From assembly GCF_047302405.1 (NCBI RefSeq), contig NZ_CP154853.1, forward strand, positions 2,728,001 through 2,792,000: 64,000 nucleotides of DNA, given 5' to 3'. Shown piece after piece: positions 18,749-27,199 of the stretch (position 1 is the first letter of the stretch; the number at the start of each line of letters is the position of its first letter). A model generated the notes under the pieces. The model was not told the DNA's origin, made no database searches, and saw only the letters and a list, made by a program, of their open reading frames with translations. This DNA is from Alkalihalobacillus sp047302405 (GTDB lineage: Bacteria; Bacillota; Bacilli; Bacillales; Bacillaceae_D). Position numbers and translations under genes: made by a program.

Positions 18749-19440
18749 GATTGTTCCCTCCCTATTATCACCCTACTAAAGTACTCAAGACGATTCATTA
18801 ATTTCTGATCGACTTTATGGGCAGAAGCTAATATAGCGGAAAGATTATATTGAGGAAGTGACGTTTCCAAATTAGTTGTCATCTCTATGCTATTAAATTC
18901 AATGATTGTTTTGATGCCATTCCATTCAAACTCAATAAACTCACGATCATCAGTAGTAAATGTACATTCGACATGGGCCATCGAGCCTCCTTTGAAGCTG
19001 ATTGTAACGATTACATGATAAGGTGTGACAGCAGAATTTGTTCGCTTCACTTGGATGTCTTTGGGCTCACCTAATAACGATGCTAAAACATACAAATCTC
19101 CAATAAGTAAATGAACGCCTTCATTTTTGTTAGCTTTTCTTTTAAAACGAAAGATACCTTTTTGTTGGTTAGCAAGCATCTCTTTTAATTTTTGAAAAAA
19201 AGGATACTGTTCTAAATCAAAGTATACATTTAGCCCTTCTGCTACTTTCAAACCTTGAAGAGCTTTTGATGAAACGAAGACGTCCTTACTTTTTAATAAA
19301 TATGCATCAATGTTCAATCCATCCACTACATATGTTTCATTCACTACGGTCATTTGATTATTTAATTGAACCATGTTTCCTGTTTCAGACATTGTTTGTA
19401 GATGGAGTTTCTTTTCATTAATAAAGACGATATTTCGCAT
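18745..19440 (-). CDS. Gfo/Idh/MocA C-terminal-domain-like protein lacking the Rossmann fold
   Basis: 231-residue protein not recognised as a named family. The C-terminal half reads like the second domain of a Gfo/Idh/MocA enzyme: PFFQKLKEML then GIFRFKRK, HLLIGDLYVLASLLGEPKDIQV, then FKGGSMAHVECTFTTDDREFIEFEWNGIKTII. These match the usual IG-I-R pattern, H-DL-WLLG-P-V motif, F-NG and E-GT segments. The first 80 residues have no nucleotide-binding glycines and no EKP lysine, so it probably cannot oxidise on its own. GGGAGGAAAG ribosome site; coupled to the downstream oxidoreductase by a 4-base overlap. A non-catalytic partner subunit is a plausible role (inference). Confidence 0.7.
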   Translation of the reverse strand: MRNIVFINEKKLHLQTMSETGNMVQLNNQMTVVNETYVVDGLNIDAYLLKSKDVFVSSKALQGLKVAEGLNVYFDLEQYPFFQKLKEMLANQQKGIFRFKRKANKNEGVHLLIGDLYVLASLLGEPKDIQVKRTNSAVTPYHVIVTISFKGGSMAHVECTFTTDDREFIEFEWNGIKTIIEFNSIEMTTNLETSLPQYNLSAILASAHKVDQKLMNRLEYFSRVIIGREQS

Positions 19441-19513
19441 TGCTTTCCTCCCATTCCAGCCATGCCGAGGTAATTCAATGTTTCTACAAATCTTTTAATA
19501 CGAGAATCCTATT

Positions 19514-20566
19514 TTACAATTCTACTTCCTTACCAGTTTTGGCAGATTCATAAACGGCATTTAACATTTTCATGACTTGGATACCATCAGCTAAAGGAGC
19601 GATCGTTTCTTTCCCATCTATACAGCAGTCTACAAAATGATTGATTTCATTCGTGAACGCTTTCGTAAAGTCAAAGCCTAATTGGTCCATTTGCGGTGTA
19701 ATATTTAAGATCGTGTTATTTTTTTCTGATACTAACGATAATTCGGGTTCGATTTCAGCACCGCCTTTATCTCCAAAAAATTGAACATTGATTTCGTCTT
19801 TTTGGCTATGCAGTGTAAAACTTACATCGACAAAAAGAGACGCACCATTTTCAAAACGAATGAAAGCATTTGTTAAATCTTCAACATCATTTAATGCCGG
19901 ATCATAATCTGCCGCTTTATAATAGGACAAATGTTCAATGTGGCTGCGATTTCCCAGCTTAAAATAAGTATTCCCACTTACTGATACTGGATTTGGTTTA
20001 CCCATCAAGTACCAACAAATATCAATCATATGAACACCTAAATCAATTAATGGTCCACCTCCTGATTTTGATAGATCGCTAAACCACCCACCTGGATTTC
20101 CAAGTCTTCTTAAACACGATGCTTTGGCATAATAAATCTCTCCAAGTTCCCCACTTTCTATAAATGTTTTTAAAAGCTTTGCATTATCCGCATGTCGTCT
20201 TACAAATCCAACTTGTAATACTTTCTTAGCCTTTTCTGCTGCTTGTTGTATCGCGAAAGCTTCATCTACTGTCATACTTAATGGTTTCTCTACTAAAACA
20301 TGTTTCCCCGCTTCTAATGCTGCTATAGCAATTTCAGCGTGTGAATTGTTCCATGTACAAATGCTAACAGCGTCAAGCTCCTTACTTTGCAATAGTTCAC
20401 GATAATCACTATACAATCGGCTTACATGATACAGCATACCTTTCTCAGCTAGACGCTTTTCATTAATGTCACACAATGCTACCAATTCCACCCTTTCATT
20501 TTCTAAATACGGCTTAAGATGAGAATGGGAAATAGATCCTACACCAATCACCCCTACTTTTAACAT
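19514..20566 (-). CDS. Gfo/Idh/MocA-family NAD(P)-dependent sugar oxidoreductase
   Basis: 350-residue dehydrogenase. N-terminal Rossmann domain with GVIGVGSISHSHLKPY glycine motif at residues 5-20 and the catalytic EKPLSMT lysine near residue 96. C-terminal domain carries GGWFSDLSKSGGGPLIDLGVHMIDICWYLMG around residue 165, the sugar-site D-H motif. First gene of an operon with the truncated Gfo/Idh-like protein (73 bp downstream) and a second oxidoreductase. Paralogous, not identical, to the enzyme at 17774. Substrate unassigned; family members oxidise inositols, sugar phosphates or glycoside C3 hydroxyls. Confidence 0.92.
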   Translation of the reverse strand: MLKVGVIGVGSISHSHLKPYLENERVELVALCDINEKRLAEKGMLYHVSRLYSDYRELLQSKELDAVSICTWNNSHAEIAIAALEAGKHVLVEKPLSMTVDEAFAIQQAAEKAKKVLQVGFVRRHADNAKLLKTFIESGELGEIYYAKASCLRRLGNPGGWFSDLSKSGGGPLIDLGVHMIDICWYLMGKPNPVSVSGNTYFKLGNRSHIEHLSYYKAADYDPALNDVEDLTNAFIRFENGASLFVDVSFTLHSQKDEINVQFFGDKGGAEIEPELSLVSEKNNTILNITPQMDQLGFDFTKAFTNEINHFVDCCIDGKETIAPLADGIQVMKMLNAVYESAKTGKEVEL

Positions 20567-20626
20567 ACGATAAGCTCACCCCTAGTACTTGATTTCTTTT
20601 AACTCCTACTTACATCGTTATATAAT

Positions 20627-20644
20627 TTTTAATTGAAATTAAAA
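20627..20644. promoter_or_regulatory. 18-bp palindrome upstream of the Gfo/Idh operon
   Basis: TTTTAATT-GA-AATTAAAA is a perfect dyad about 60 bp upstream of the first Gfo/Idh start. A -35-like TTGAAC (20645-20650, minus strand) abuts it and AT-rich -10-like sequence follows, so a protein bound here would sit inside the promoter. AT-rich dyads arise by chance more easily than mixed ones, hence modest confidence. Confidence 0.4.
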
Positions 20645-20653
20645 GTTCAAAAA

Positions 20654-20692
20654 GGTTGTCTCAAAAGTTCAATAGGAGCTTTTAAGACAACC
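20654..20692 (-). terminator. Terminator of the dioxygenase-like gene
   Basis: Stem GGTTGTCT-C-AAAAG against CTTTT-A-AGACAACC (one mismatch), loop of 11 bases, followed on the minus strand by TTTTTGAAC. It separates the dioxygenase-like gene from the Gfo/Idh operon. The remaining 20693-20958 shows no gene. Confidence 0.75.
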
Positions 20693-20958
20693 TCGAGTCA
20701 AATGTCGAACCACTTTTTGTTATACAATTTTAGAACAACACTTGCGTCCTTTTCCAGCCAATAAATAGTGTTCATTTAATCGCCCATCCAATTTTTTCTT
20801 GAATTTCAAAATATCTATCAACAAATTAAATACCAATAATCACCACCTGTGCATCACTAATAATATTAGCTGATTATCTAAACCTATGACAAATATGAAA
20901 AGAAATGATAATTATGTTCTATCTATTCTATTATTATTCTGACTACAGGGTGTTTCTC

Positions 20959-21804
20959 CTAAACTGAAGGTTTACTCGAATACACTAAAGGATTTAAAGA
21001 CGTAGAAGCCAAATCACCTGGTTTTAACCCTGGTAAACATACATCCAAATTCGTTTGCCGCTCTTTACTGCCAATTTCCGTTACATGTGCTCCGTCTGCA
21101 TAATAAATAATCGCCATTGTTTTACGCATTCTATTTGTTGGATTGTGAGGAGCACTATGCAAAGTCCAGCCACTATGGAATGTTGCATCTCCTGCAGCCA
21201 TTGCTCCATAAGTAATTGGTTCTAACTTTTGTTTTTCAATATATTGATCAAATAAATTATGAGATTCGTCTGATATCTTTAAAAGGTTCTGACTTAAATC
21301 TCCTGTTGTATGAGAATTAGAAATAAAAGACATCGTTCCCATCTCTTCAGAAATCTCATCAAGTGGCATCCACATTGTAATTGTCTTATCTGTCTCTAAT
21401 GGCCAATAAATCTGGTCCTGATGCCATGGTGTATGACCACCACCAGGTTCTTTGAAAAGGGCTTGATCGTGGAAAATGCGTACTCCCTCTACCCCCATTA
21501 GATCTGCAGCTATTTTAGCAAACCGACGAGCCAAGACAAATCTACGTACTTGTTCACTCTTTTCCCGCAATTGTCCAATTTGAATAAATGCCTTCCCGTA
21601 AGTATCGCGTTCATTTAAAGGCTTAGTCTGATAGTTTAACCTTTCAACTTCATCATTGATAATTTTATGAAAAATATCAATTTCCTCTTGTTTTGCTACC
21701 GCATTAAGACGTATATGCCCACTTTCACGGTAATTAGAGATATTTTCCTCTGTAAGATTATATTCACTCTGTAATTCTGGCAAGGTTTTATGACTTTCTA
21801 ACAT
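20959..21804 (-). CDS. Phytanoyl-CoA-dioxygenase-family Fe(II)/2-oxoglutarate oxygenase
   Basis: 281-residue non-haem iron oxygenase. The facial triad is intact: H128-x-D130 (PWHQDQIYW) and H216 (SGWTLHSAP), with R225/R227 placed to bind 2-oxoglutarate. Length and motif spacing fit the PhyH/ectoine-hydroxylase superfamily, but the protein lacks clear signs of being the ectoine hydroxylase itself and no ectoine genes are nearby. It is monocistronic with its own terminator and stands next to sugar oxidoreductases, so hydroxylation of a small polar substrate is the best guess. Confidence 0.83.
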   Translation of the reverse strand: MLESHKTLPELQSEYNLTEENISNYRESGHIRLNAVAKQEEIDIFHKIINDEVERLNYQTKPLNERDTYGKAFIQIGQLREKSEQVRRFVLARRFAKIAADLMGVEGVRIFHDQALFKEPGGGHTPWHQDQIYWPLETDKTITMWMPLDEISEEMGTMSFISNSHTTGDLSQNLLKISDESHNLFDQYIEKQKLEPITYGAMAAGDATFHSGWTLHSAPHNPTNRMRKTMAIIYYADGAHVTEIGSKERQTNLDVCLPGLKPGDLASTSLNPLVYSSKPSV

Positions 21805-22026
21805 CGCTATCCCTCTTTCTTTTTTTTTATTTTTCTTAATATTTACTTTAACTTAAATTTAGATAAGAATCATTGTTCATATTGACTGACCTCTTTGTCA
21901 AAAACAACTGCATTCATCACTCATAAATCCGTCACCAAATGTATAGACGCTATAATTATACAGTGTTTAAAGAAACCAAAGGGGGGACTTCTTATTAAGC
22001 ACCCTCCTTTATCTTCAATCCTAAAT

Positions 22027-22074
22027 AAAAAGTGGAGCGTCCTCCTTTATCAAGAGAGGACGCTCCACTTTTTA
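22027..22074 (-). terminator. Strong terminator of the FMN reductase gene
   Basis: AAAAAGTGGAGCGTCCTC pairs with GAGGACGCTCCACTTTTT (18 bp). On the minus strand the stem ends in TTTTT. The A-rich 5' flank means it could also work on the plus strand, where no gene is seen. The rest of 21805-22175 holds the dioxygenase promoter region and no gene. Confidence 0.85.
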
Positions 22075-22175
22075 TTATTGATTTTCTTTACACTCACTCA
22101 AACTTATTAATTATCCTTTTTTTAATTTAAAAATTTTACTGCTACTTACACTTAATTTAATGAGGTAACATTTAT

Positions 22176-22742
22176 CTAAAAGTTATATTCGGCTTCTCTT
22201 GCTTTACGAATACTGGAATAAGTTTTTGTTAAAATTATTGTATCTTCAATCAAACGATTAAGTCGGACTATCACATCTTCATTGATAATTTTTTTTCTAT
22301 AAAAATCATTTTCTTCAATAAATACATATGATTGAACAATTTGAGCCTTCATATATGCCAAAACCATCTTCAATTGTTGTTCGGCAACCAAATAATGCTT
22401 TGACGTACCAGCAGTAACAAACATACCTACTACTTTATCAAGAAATGCATTAGCTGGTAACAAGTCAAATATATTTTTCAATGTTGCAGGAATAGATGCC
22501 TGAAAAATCGGTGTCCCAATAATTACCGCATCTGCCTCCATAATCTTTTTTGTGACGTAACCTGTATCACCTTCATATTCTAAATAATCTCGTCCATCAC
22601 TAAACTGAATGTCATAGTCCGCCAGATCTAGTAGTGTAAACTCTATATCCCGATAATTCTCCGAAATCTCTTTAGATAAGTAATTCATCGCATTACGTGT
22701 TTTAGACCCTACGATAGAACCTGCCAAACCAACTATTTTCAA
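22176..22742 (-). CDS. NADPH-dependent FMN reductase (flavodoxin-like fold)
   Basis: 188-residue flavin reductase. N terminus KIVGLAGSIVGSKTRN is the FMN phosphate loop; GTPIFQASIPATLKNIFDLLP near residue 80 is the second flavin-contacting segment. It would supply reduced flavin to a monooxygenase, and the luciferase-like monooxygenase at 28784 is a likely partner because both promoters share an upstream sequence. The start codon is TTG at 22742 with AGGAGGAG six bases upstream. Preceded by operator site A (22878-22892). Confidence 0.88.
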   Translation of the reverse strand: MKIVGLAGSIVGSKTRNAMNYLSKEISENYRDIEFTLLDLADYDIQFSDGRDYLEYEGDTGYVTKKIMEADAVIIGTPIFQASIPATLKNIFDLLPANAFLDKVVGMFVTAGTSKHYLVAEQQLKMVLAYMKAQIVQSYVFIEENDFYRKKIINEDVIVRLNRLIEDTIILTKTYSSIRKAREAEYNF

Positions 22743-22796
22743 TTTTTACTCCTCCTCTTTCTTTATTAACTCCACCTTATGATTAAATCATTGTCC

Positions 22797-22985
22797 TTAA
22801 TTACTCCAAGCAACCTCTAACTAATCGCACAACAAATTAATAACTGAAGTAACATTAAGTAACATTTTTCAGTTACACAACATGTGTTGCATTCATAATA
22901 TATCAAGCGAGGACTAACATCACAACCAACAAAAAGTACTTATTATCTTCTAAACAACATATCTGCAAAAATGTATAACACTTTT
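22797..22985. repeat. Duplicated promoter region, copy 1
   Basis: From TTAATTACTCCA-GCAACC through GCATTCATAATATATCAAG-GAGGACTA-CATCACAACCAACAAAAA to AAAAATGTATA this upstream region is nearly identical to 29878-30052, the upstream region of the luciferase-like monooxygenase gene. Both are on the same side of a minus-strand flavin oxidoreductase gene. The flanking coding sequences are not similar. The rest of 22743-23159 contains a hairpin (23056-23095, ten-base arms AAGCAATCTG/CAGATTGCTT) without a U-run and no gene. Confidence 0.7.
22878..22900 (-). promoter_or_regulatory. Operator site A and -10 element of the FMN reductase gene
   Basis: Plus-strand CAACATGTGTTGCAT (22878-22892) with dyad arms CAAC/GTTG; two bases further, ATAATA (22895-22900) is a TATTAT -10 on the minus strand, with TTGTGA-like -35 sequence at 22920-22925. 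The same operator occurs at 27976 and 29954. Bound protein would cover the transcription start. Confidence 0.65.
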
Positions 22986-23159
22986 ACATCCACGGTTCAT
23001 TGGTTGTATACGAAAAAAATAAGAGCCCCTTCCAATATAGATGTGAACGATATAGAAGCAATCTGTGCTTGGTCTAAAAGCCTTCCAGATTGCTTGGATT
23101 CAACATAATAAATAGATTTCATTATAAAACCGCCCTCTCTATTGTCCAAAACGGCTTCA

Positions 23160-24236
23160 TTAGTTTTTTACAACTCTTATAAAAAATAAAAAAGGAATAT
23201 AGAGATAAATAAAATAAAACCCTATATTTGAGACTAGCTCACTTGTCGCTTCAATTTTTATATGATTGTCTATAAGAATCGAACCAAACAATAAAACAAC
23301 TAAAGAGATCATTAATGTAATTCTCGGTTTTATATTAAATGCCTTTTTATTCATTCTACAAATACTCCATAATGGCACACAAATGGTTGGAATGATCACG
23401 ATTAACCAACAAAAAATAAATATATACTCAAATCTTTCAATAAAGGGAAGATCGAAAATTTTTATCATTTCAAGAGTAGGCCATCTATAATGAATGATTT
23501 GCTCCAAACTAAAGTAAGTAAGACTCACGATTGCAACGATTGTGTAAAGGCTAGTTGTATAAATTAAACCTGCATTAGCCCACTTCTTTGAACGATCCCC
23601 GTTTTTCAAAAAAGGAAAGTAGACCAATAACGATTCAAATCCTATAAAGATCAGACTTGAGTCTTTAGATGATTGAAGAAATTCAAAAAAGGAAAGATTA
23701 AATACCGGTAAAATATTATTAAAATTCGACATTCGTAAAGGAAAATATAAACTAAACATCAATAATAAAAGAGGAATAAAAAATGCTAAAAAACTAACTC
23801 CTGTTATAACCCTAAAACCCCCAGAAACGATATAGTAAATGAGCAATAATATACAAATGGCTAACTCCCAAATACTTATTGTTGGGAATGCCCAAACTTG
23901 AACAATATTTATATAGCTACGCAAGACAACAAACGATAACGAGAGAAAGTAGATCGACAATAATACAGTGCTCACTTTAGTAATGAAGGTTCCAAAAACA
24001 GCTTTATGAAAAGAAATGATGTCATTCGTCTCACCTTCTAATATTTTATAAATCATCCACAAAATAAGATGTAGACTTAAGCCCGTAATTAAGACACTTA
24101 GCCATCCATCATGCCGAGCATTTGTCACGATTAAACTCTGATAACTTAATAACCCTACACCAACCTGAGAGGTGGTAATCATAAAAAACAGAAAAAAATT
24201 GGATACACGATAATTAACTTTTGTTTCATTATCCAT
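23160..24236 (-). CDS. Spore germination receptor subunit B (GerAB/GerKB-type permease)
   Basis: 358-residue integral membrane protein of the amino-acid/polyamine-like superfamily with about ten hydrophobic segments, matching the GerB family in length. It acts in the spore inner membrane as the ligand-sensing subunit of a nutrient germinant receptor together with the A and C subunits encoded just upstream. The start shares a base with the gerC stop (TAATG), so synthesis is coupled. Last gene of the operon; ligand unknown. Confidence 0.9.
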   Translation of the reverse strand: MDNETKVNYRVSNFFLFFMITTSQVGVGLLSYQSLIVTNARHDGWLSVLITGLSLHLILWMIYKILEGETNDIISFHKAVFGTFITKVSTVLLSIYFLSLSFVVLRSYINIVQVWAFPTISIWELAICILLLIYYIVSGGFRVITGVSFLAFFIPLLLLMFSLYFPLRMSNFNNILPVFNLSFFEFLQSSKDSSLIFIGFESLLVYFPFLKNGDRSKKWANAGLIYTTSLYTIVAIVSLTYFSLEQIIHYRWPTLEMIKIFDLPFIERFEYIFIFCWLIVIIPTICVPLWSICRMNKKAFNIKPRITLMISLVVLLFGSILIDNHIKIEATSELVSNIGFYFIYLYIPFLFFIRVVKN

Positions 24237-25327
24237 TACTTTCTTACTCCCGTATTCACGATATTGACTTCTGCATTCACACGAAATGTTAAATTGGGGT
24301 AAACTTGCTCATAAAACTCGTTATGATCCCAAGTTCTTTGAGTGGCTCTAAATAATTCTCCGTTACCTACTGGGTCAACCTCTTCTTTTTTCAACTTATT
24401 TAAAAGAGACACTAGTTCACTTTCTAAATGAGTTTCAATTTCTGCGGTTATACGGTTATTTACCACTTCCATAGCTATATTAGGGACTTGTTCTTTTAAA
24501 AGCACTTTAATCTTAATGTTAAAAATGACTTCCGGATTGATATTAGAATCCTTCACCGTCGTATTCCTTTTAACATTTTCAATCTTTATGAGAATATCTT
24601 TATTATCATTTGTGCTAAACTCATAATCAGCACTGTTCCCTCTAAAATCATCAACTAAAATTTTTAATAAAAGAGTCTCGGTCTCATTTAATCGTAATAT
24701 TAATTTATCATTTTTAAAAACCCCTACCGTCTTTACTTGAAACACTCTTTCATTTATTATTTCCATTATTGGCATGTAAATATCTTGCCCTTTACTGTAA
24801 TGTTGATACGTAACAGTATGTAGATTTGAAAATGGTATTTTTCCAAATCTCATATTTTGCTCCAATATAGACGATAAGTAATACGGAGGATAATTCATAC
24901 CTTTTTCCAAAAAGCTCCTCGCTCGTTGGTTAGAGATAACTAAGCGCGAATTAGTTCCAATACTAGGCTCACTATTGAAATTAATTAATAAATCTTGAAT
25001 CCCACTTTCTGCAAACTGTTCACTTATAACAATCGAACTTAATTGCATAATATCGACGATGTCAGTTGCTTGACTTGTAAAGGAAGAAAGAATCCCCATA
25101 GCAGTACTGGACTCTGCTGTAAACAAATATTCTGGCAATGAATCATCAATCGAATCTTCATAAATGACATAAGAGCCCGTACCAATAATTTGCTCATCTT
25201 CTAAGTCATATCCTATACTTTGAATTATTTTCACATCGTCGATGATCCTGGCTCTTGTGCAACCACTTATCAAAATGAGTACCGCTATAAAAAGGATTAA
25301 AGGTCTAATGGCTCTGCCTCTATTCAT
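24236..25327 (-). CDS. Spore germination receptor subunit C (Ger(x)C lipoprotein)
   Basis: About 363-residue lipoprotein subunit of the germinant receptor, anchored to the outer face of the spore inner membrane by diacylglycerol added by Lgt. Signal peptide with lipobox L-I-S-G-C. The ATG at 25327 overlaps the gerA stop by 8 bases (ATGAATAG) and gives the expected M-N-R-G-R N terminus; the frame extends to a TTG at 25345 and an ATG at 25339, which lack good ribosome sites. Gene order A-C-B is as in the gerK operon of B. subtilis. Confidence 0.9.
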   Translation of the reverse strand: MNRGRAIRPLILFIAVLILISGCTRARIIDDVKIIQSIGYDLEDEQIIGTGSYVIYEDSIDDSLPEYLFTAESSTAMGILSSFTSQATDIVDIMQLSSIVISEQFAESGIQDLLINFNSEPSIGTNSRLVISNQRARSFLEKGMNYPPYYLSSILEQNMRFGKIPFSNLHTVTYQHYSKGQDIYMPIMEIINERVFQVKTVGVFKNDKLILRLNETETLLLKILVDDFRGNSADYEFSTNDNKDILIKIENVKRNTTVKDSNINPEVIFNIKIKVLLKEQVPNIAMEVVNNRITAEIETHLESELVSLLNKLKKEEVDPVGNGELFRATQRTWDHNEFYEQVYPNLTFRVNAEVNIVNTGVRK

Positions 25328-26819
25328 TATTGAAGTCATCTCCAATATCTTTACGCTTATTCGCTGCTTGAAATCTCGAACTGATTAACGGCCTAAATAT
25401 GGAACGTCTCTTATTAATGTGTTCTAATGATAACCTAAAAAAACCATCTACAAACTCACCGTAACGGAATGGGAATAATGGTGCAAAATAGGGCATGCCA
25501 AGTGACTTCAGTCGAAGTATATGTGTATATAATATAACCATCCCTGCAACTAAACCTAATCCTCCCCACAGTGCCGCTAAAAGAATTAACGGGAATCTTA
25601 AAAAGCGTATCGTGTTAGACATTTTGAAAGCTGGAGTGGTAAAGGACGCCAAAGCAGAGAAGGTAACAATGATTAACAGAATATTACTTGTGATCGCCGC
25701 TTGAACAGCCGCTTGTCCAATGACAATCCCACCAACAACCCCTAACGTTTGTCCTACCTTAGTAGGCAAACGAGCTCCTGCTTCACGTAATAATTCAATA
25801 ATAAGTTCTAAAATGAGTGCTTCAATTAATGGTGGAAAAGGAACATTTGCTCTCGAATCAATGATAGGACCAAGTAAATCTTTTGGAATAACCGCCATAT
25901 GATATGTTAAAACAGCAACGTAAGTAGGAGTAGCTACGATAGAAAATAATACGCCTAAAAAGCGTATCATCCGAAAAAAAGAGCCTAACAACCATGGTAA
26001 GAGATAATCTTCTGGAGAAACAAAAAAGTCGAAAATAGAAGTAGGACCATTGATTACATATGGAGAACCGTCACATATTATAGATAATTGCCCATTAGTT
26101 AAGCCGTATATTGTACGGTCCACCCTCTCAGTCGTCAATAGTAGTGGAAAGGGAGAATTAGAATTATCAGAAATAACTTGTTCTAGCAAAGAGCTGTCAA
26201 TAATCACGTCATAATCTAAGTCCTTAATTCGCTGTCTAGCGGTATTTAAATGTTGAGGATTTATTATTCCTTCGATATACGCTAAGACTACTCTTGTGTT
26301 TCCTGTTGTTCCAACAACCATTTCTTCAAAACGCAGATTAGAGTTCCTTAAACCTTTTCTTAATAATTGAATATTTATATCGATGTTTTCTACAAATCCC
26401 ACTTTAGCCCCAATTACACTATACTCATTTTCCGCATCATTTTGTTCTCGAAATCCTTTATTATCAGTTGTCGAGTTTATAATCAACCCCTGATTGCTAA
26501 TATTCTTAAAATATAAAACAATGCTACCCTGTAATAGCTTTTGGGTCATTTTCTCCATGTCAAAGGTCAATTCTGCATTTTTAATCGGTAAGATTTGTAG
26601 GATATCTTCTATATATGAAATGTTCTCAAGATGATTAATAATAGGTTTAGAGATGTACTCTTGTATTATTTTTTCATCAACAAGCGTATTGAAATAAATA
26701 ATATTTAGCGATAATTCCTCACTAATAATCCATTTTGAAAAATCACTAGACTTCGAACAATGAGATATTAATTCCTCGATATTGTCAAATTGTTGTACCG
26801 GATTTATTTGATTAGACAC
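25320..26819 (-). CDS. Spore germination receptor subunit A (GerAA/GerKA type)
   Basis: 499-residue receptor subunit with a large hydrophilic N-terminal region (about 1-245) and four to six membrane segments in the C-terminal half. The family hallmark, the NVPFPPLIEALILEL segment followed by REAGARLPTKVGQTLGVVGGIVIGQAAVQA, is seen at about 330-375. GTG start at 26819 with AAAGGAAG upstream. First gene of a tricistronic operon read from a sigma-G promoter (26863-26891), fitting expression in the forespore. Confidence 0.93.
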   Translation of the reverse strand: MSNQINPVQQFDNIEELISHCSKSSDFSKWIISEELSLNIIYFNTLVDEKIIQEYISKPIINHLENISYIEDILQILPIKNAELTFDMEKMTQKLLQGSIVLYFKNISNQGLIINSTTDNKGFREQNDAENEYSVIGAKVGFVENIDINIQLLRKGLRNSNLRFEEMVVGTTGNTRVVLAYIEGIINPQHLNTARQRIKDLDYDVIIDSSLLEQVISDNSNSPFPLLLTTERVDRTIYGLTNGQLSIICDGSPYVINGPTSIFDFFVSPEDYLLPWLLGSFFRMIRFLGVLFSIVATPTYVAVLTYHMAVIPKDLLGPIIDSRANVPFPPLIEALILELIIELLREAGARLPTKVGQTLGVVGGIVIGQAAVQAAITSNILLIIVTFSALASFTTPAFKMSNTIRFLRFPLILLAALWGGLGLVAGMVILYTHILRLKSLGMPYFAPLFPFRYGEFVDGFFRLSLEHINKRRSIFRPLISSRFQAANKRKDIGDDFNNE

Positions 26820-26862
26820 TTTATCTTTTGCTTCCTTTCCATTGTGAAAAAGACTACATCCG

Positions 26863-26891
26863 TATCATGACCTAGAGTTAAAAAAATATAC
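26863..26891 (-). promoter_or_regulatory. Sigma-G promoter of the germination operon
   Basis: On the minus strand: -35 GTATA (26887-26891), 17-base spacer, -10 CATGATA (26863-26869). This fits the forespore sigma-G consensus (G-A/T-ATA, then CAT-A/T-TA) from established knowledge and lies 45 bp upstream of the gerA-type start. Confidence 0.75.
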
Positions 26892-27038
26892 ATTTCCACA
26901 AAAGTATCTAGAAAATACAAACTTGATTTCGACTGTTAAACAATTAACCTCTCTCATCTCCGCTCACTTTTTCTTAAGATTAACGTTCCTAATACCAATG
27001 TCTAGGACTGCTTAACTGTCCCGTAGTCCCAACAAAAA

Positions 27039-27071
27039 AGAGTATGAAATATGTTACTATTCCACACTCTT
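27039..27071 (-). terminator. Terminator of the azoreductase gene
   Basis: On the minus strand AAGAGTGTGGAATA pairs with TATTTCATACTCTT (two G-U pairs) and is followed by TTTTTTG. It lies 130 bp after the azoreductase stop. The remaining sequence of 26820-27199 has no gene. Confidence 0.75.
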
Positions 27072-27199
27072 ATTCAGAGCTCTATTGTATTTTCCCCAAA
27101 TCAAAAAGGCATAACAGAGATTTTAATCTTAATTTATCTAAACACTTTTAGAACCTTTTTTAAGCACTACGTAAATAGTGTAGGAATAGGTATTCTAAA

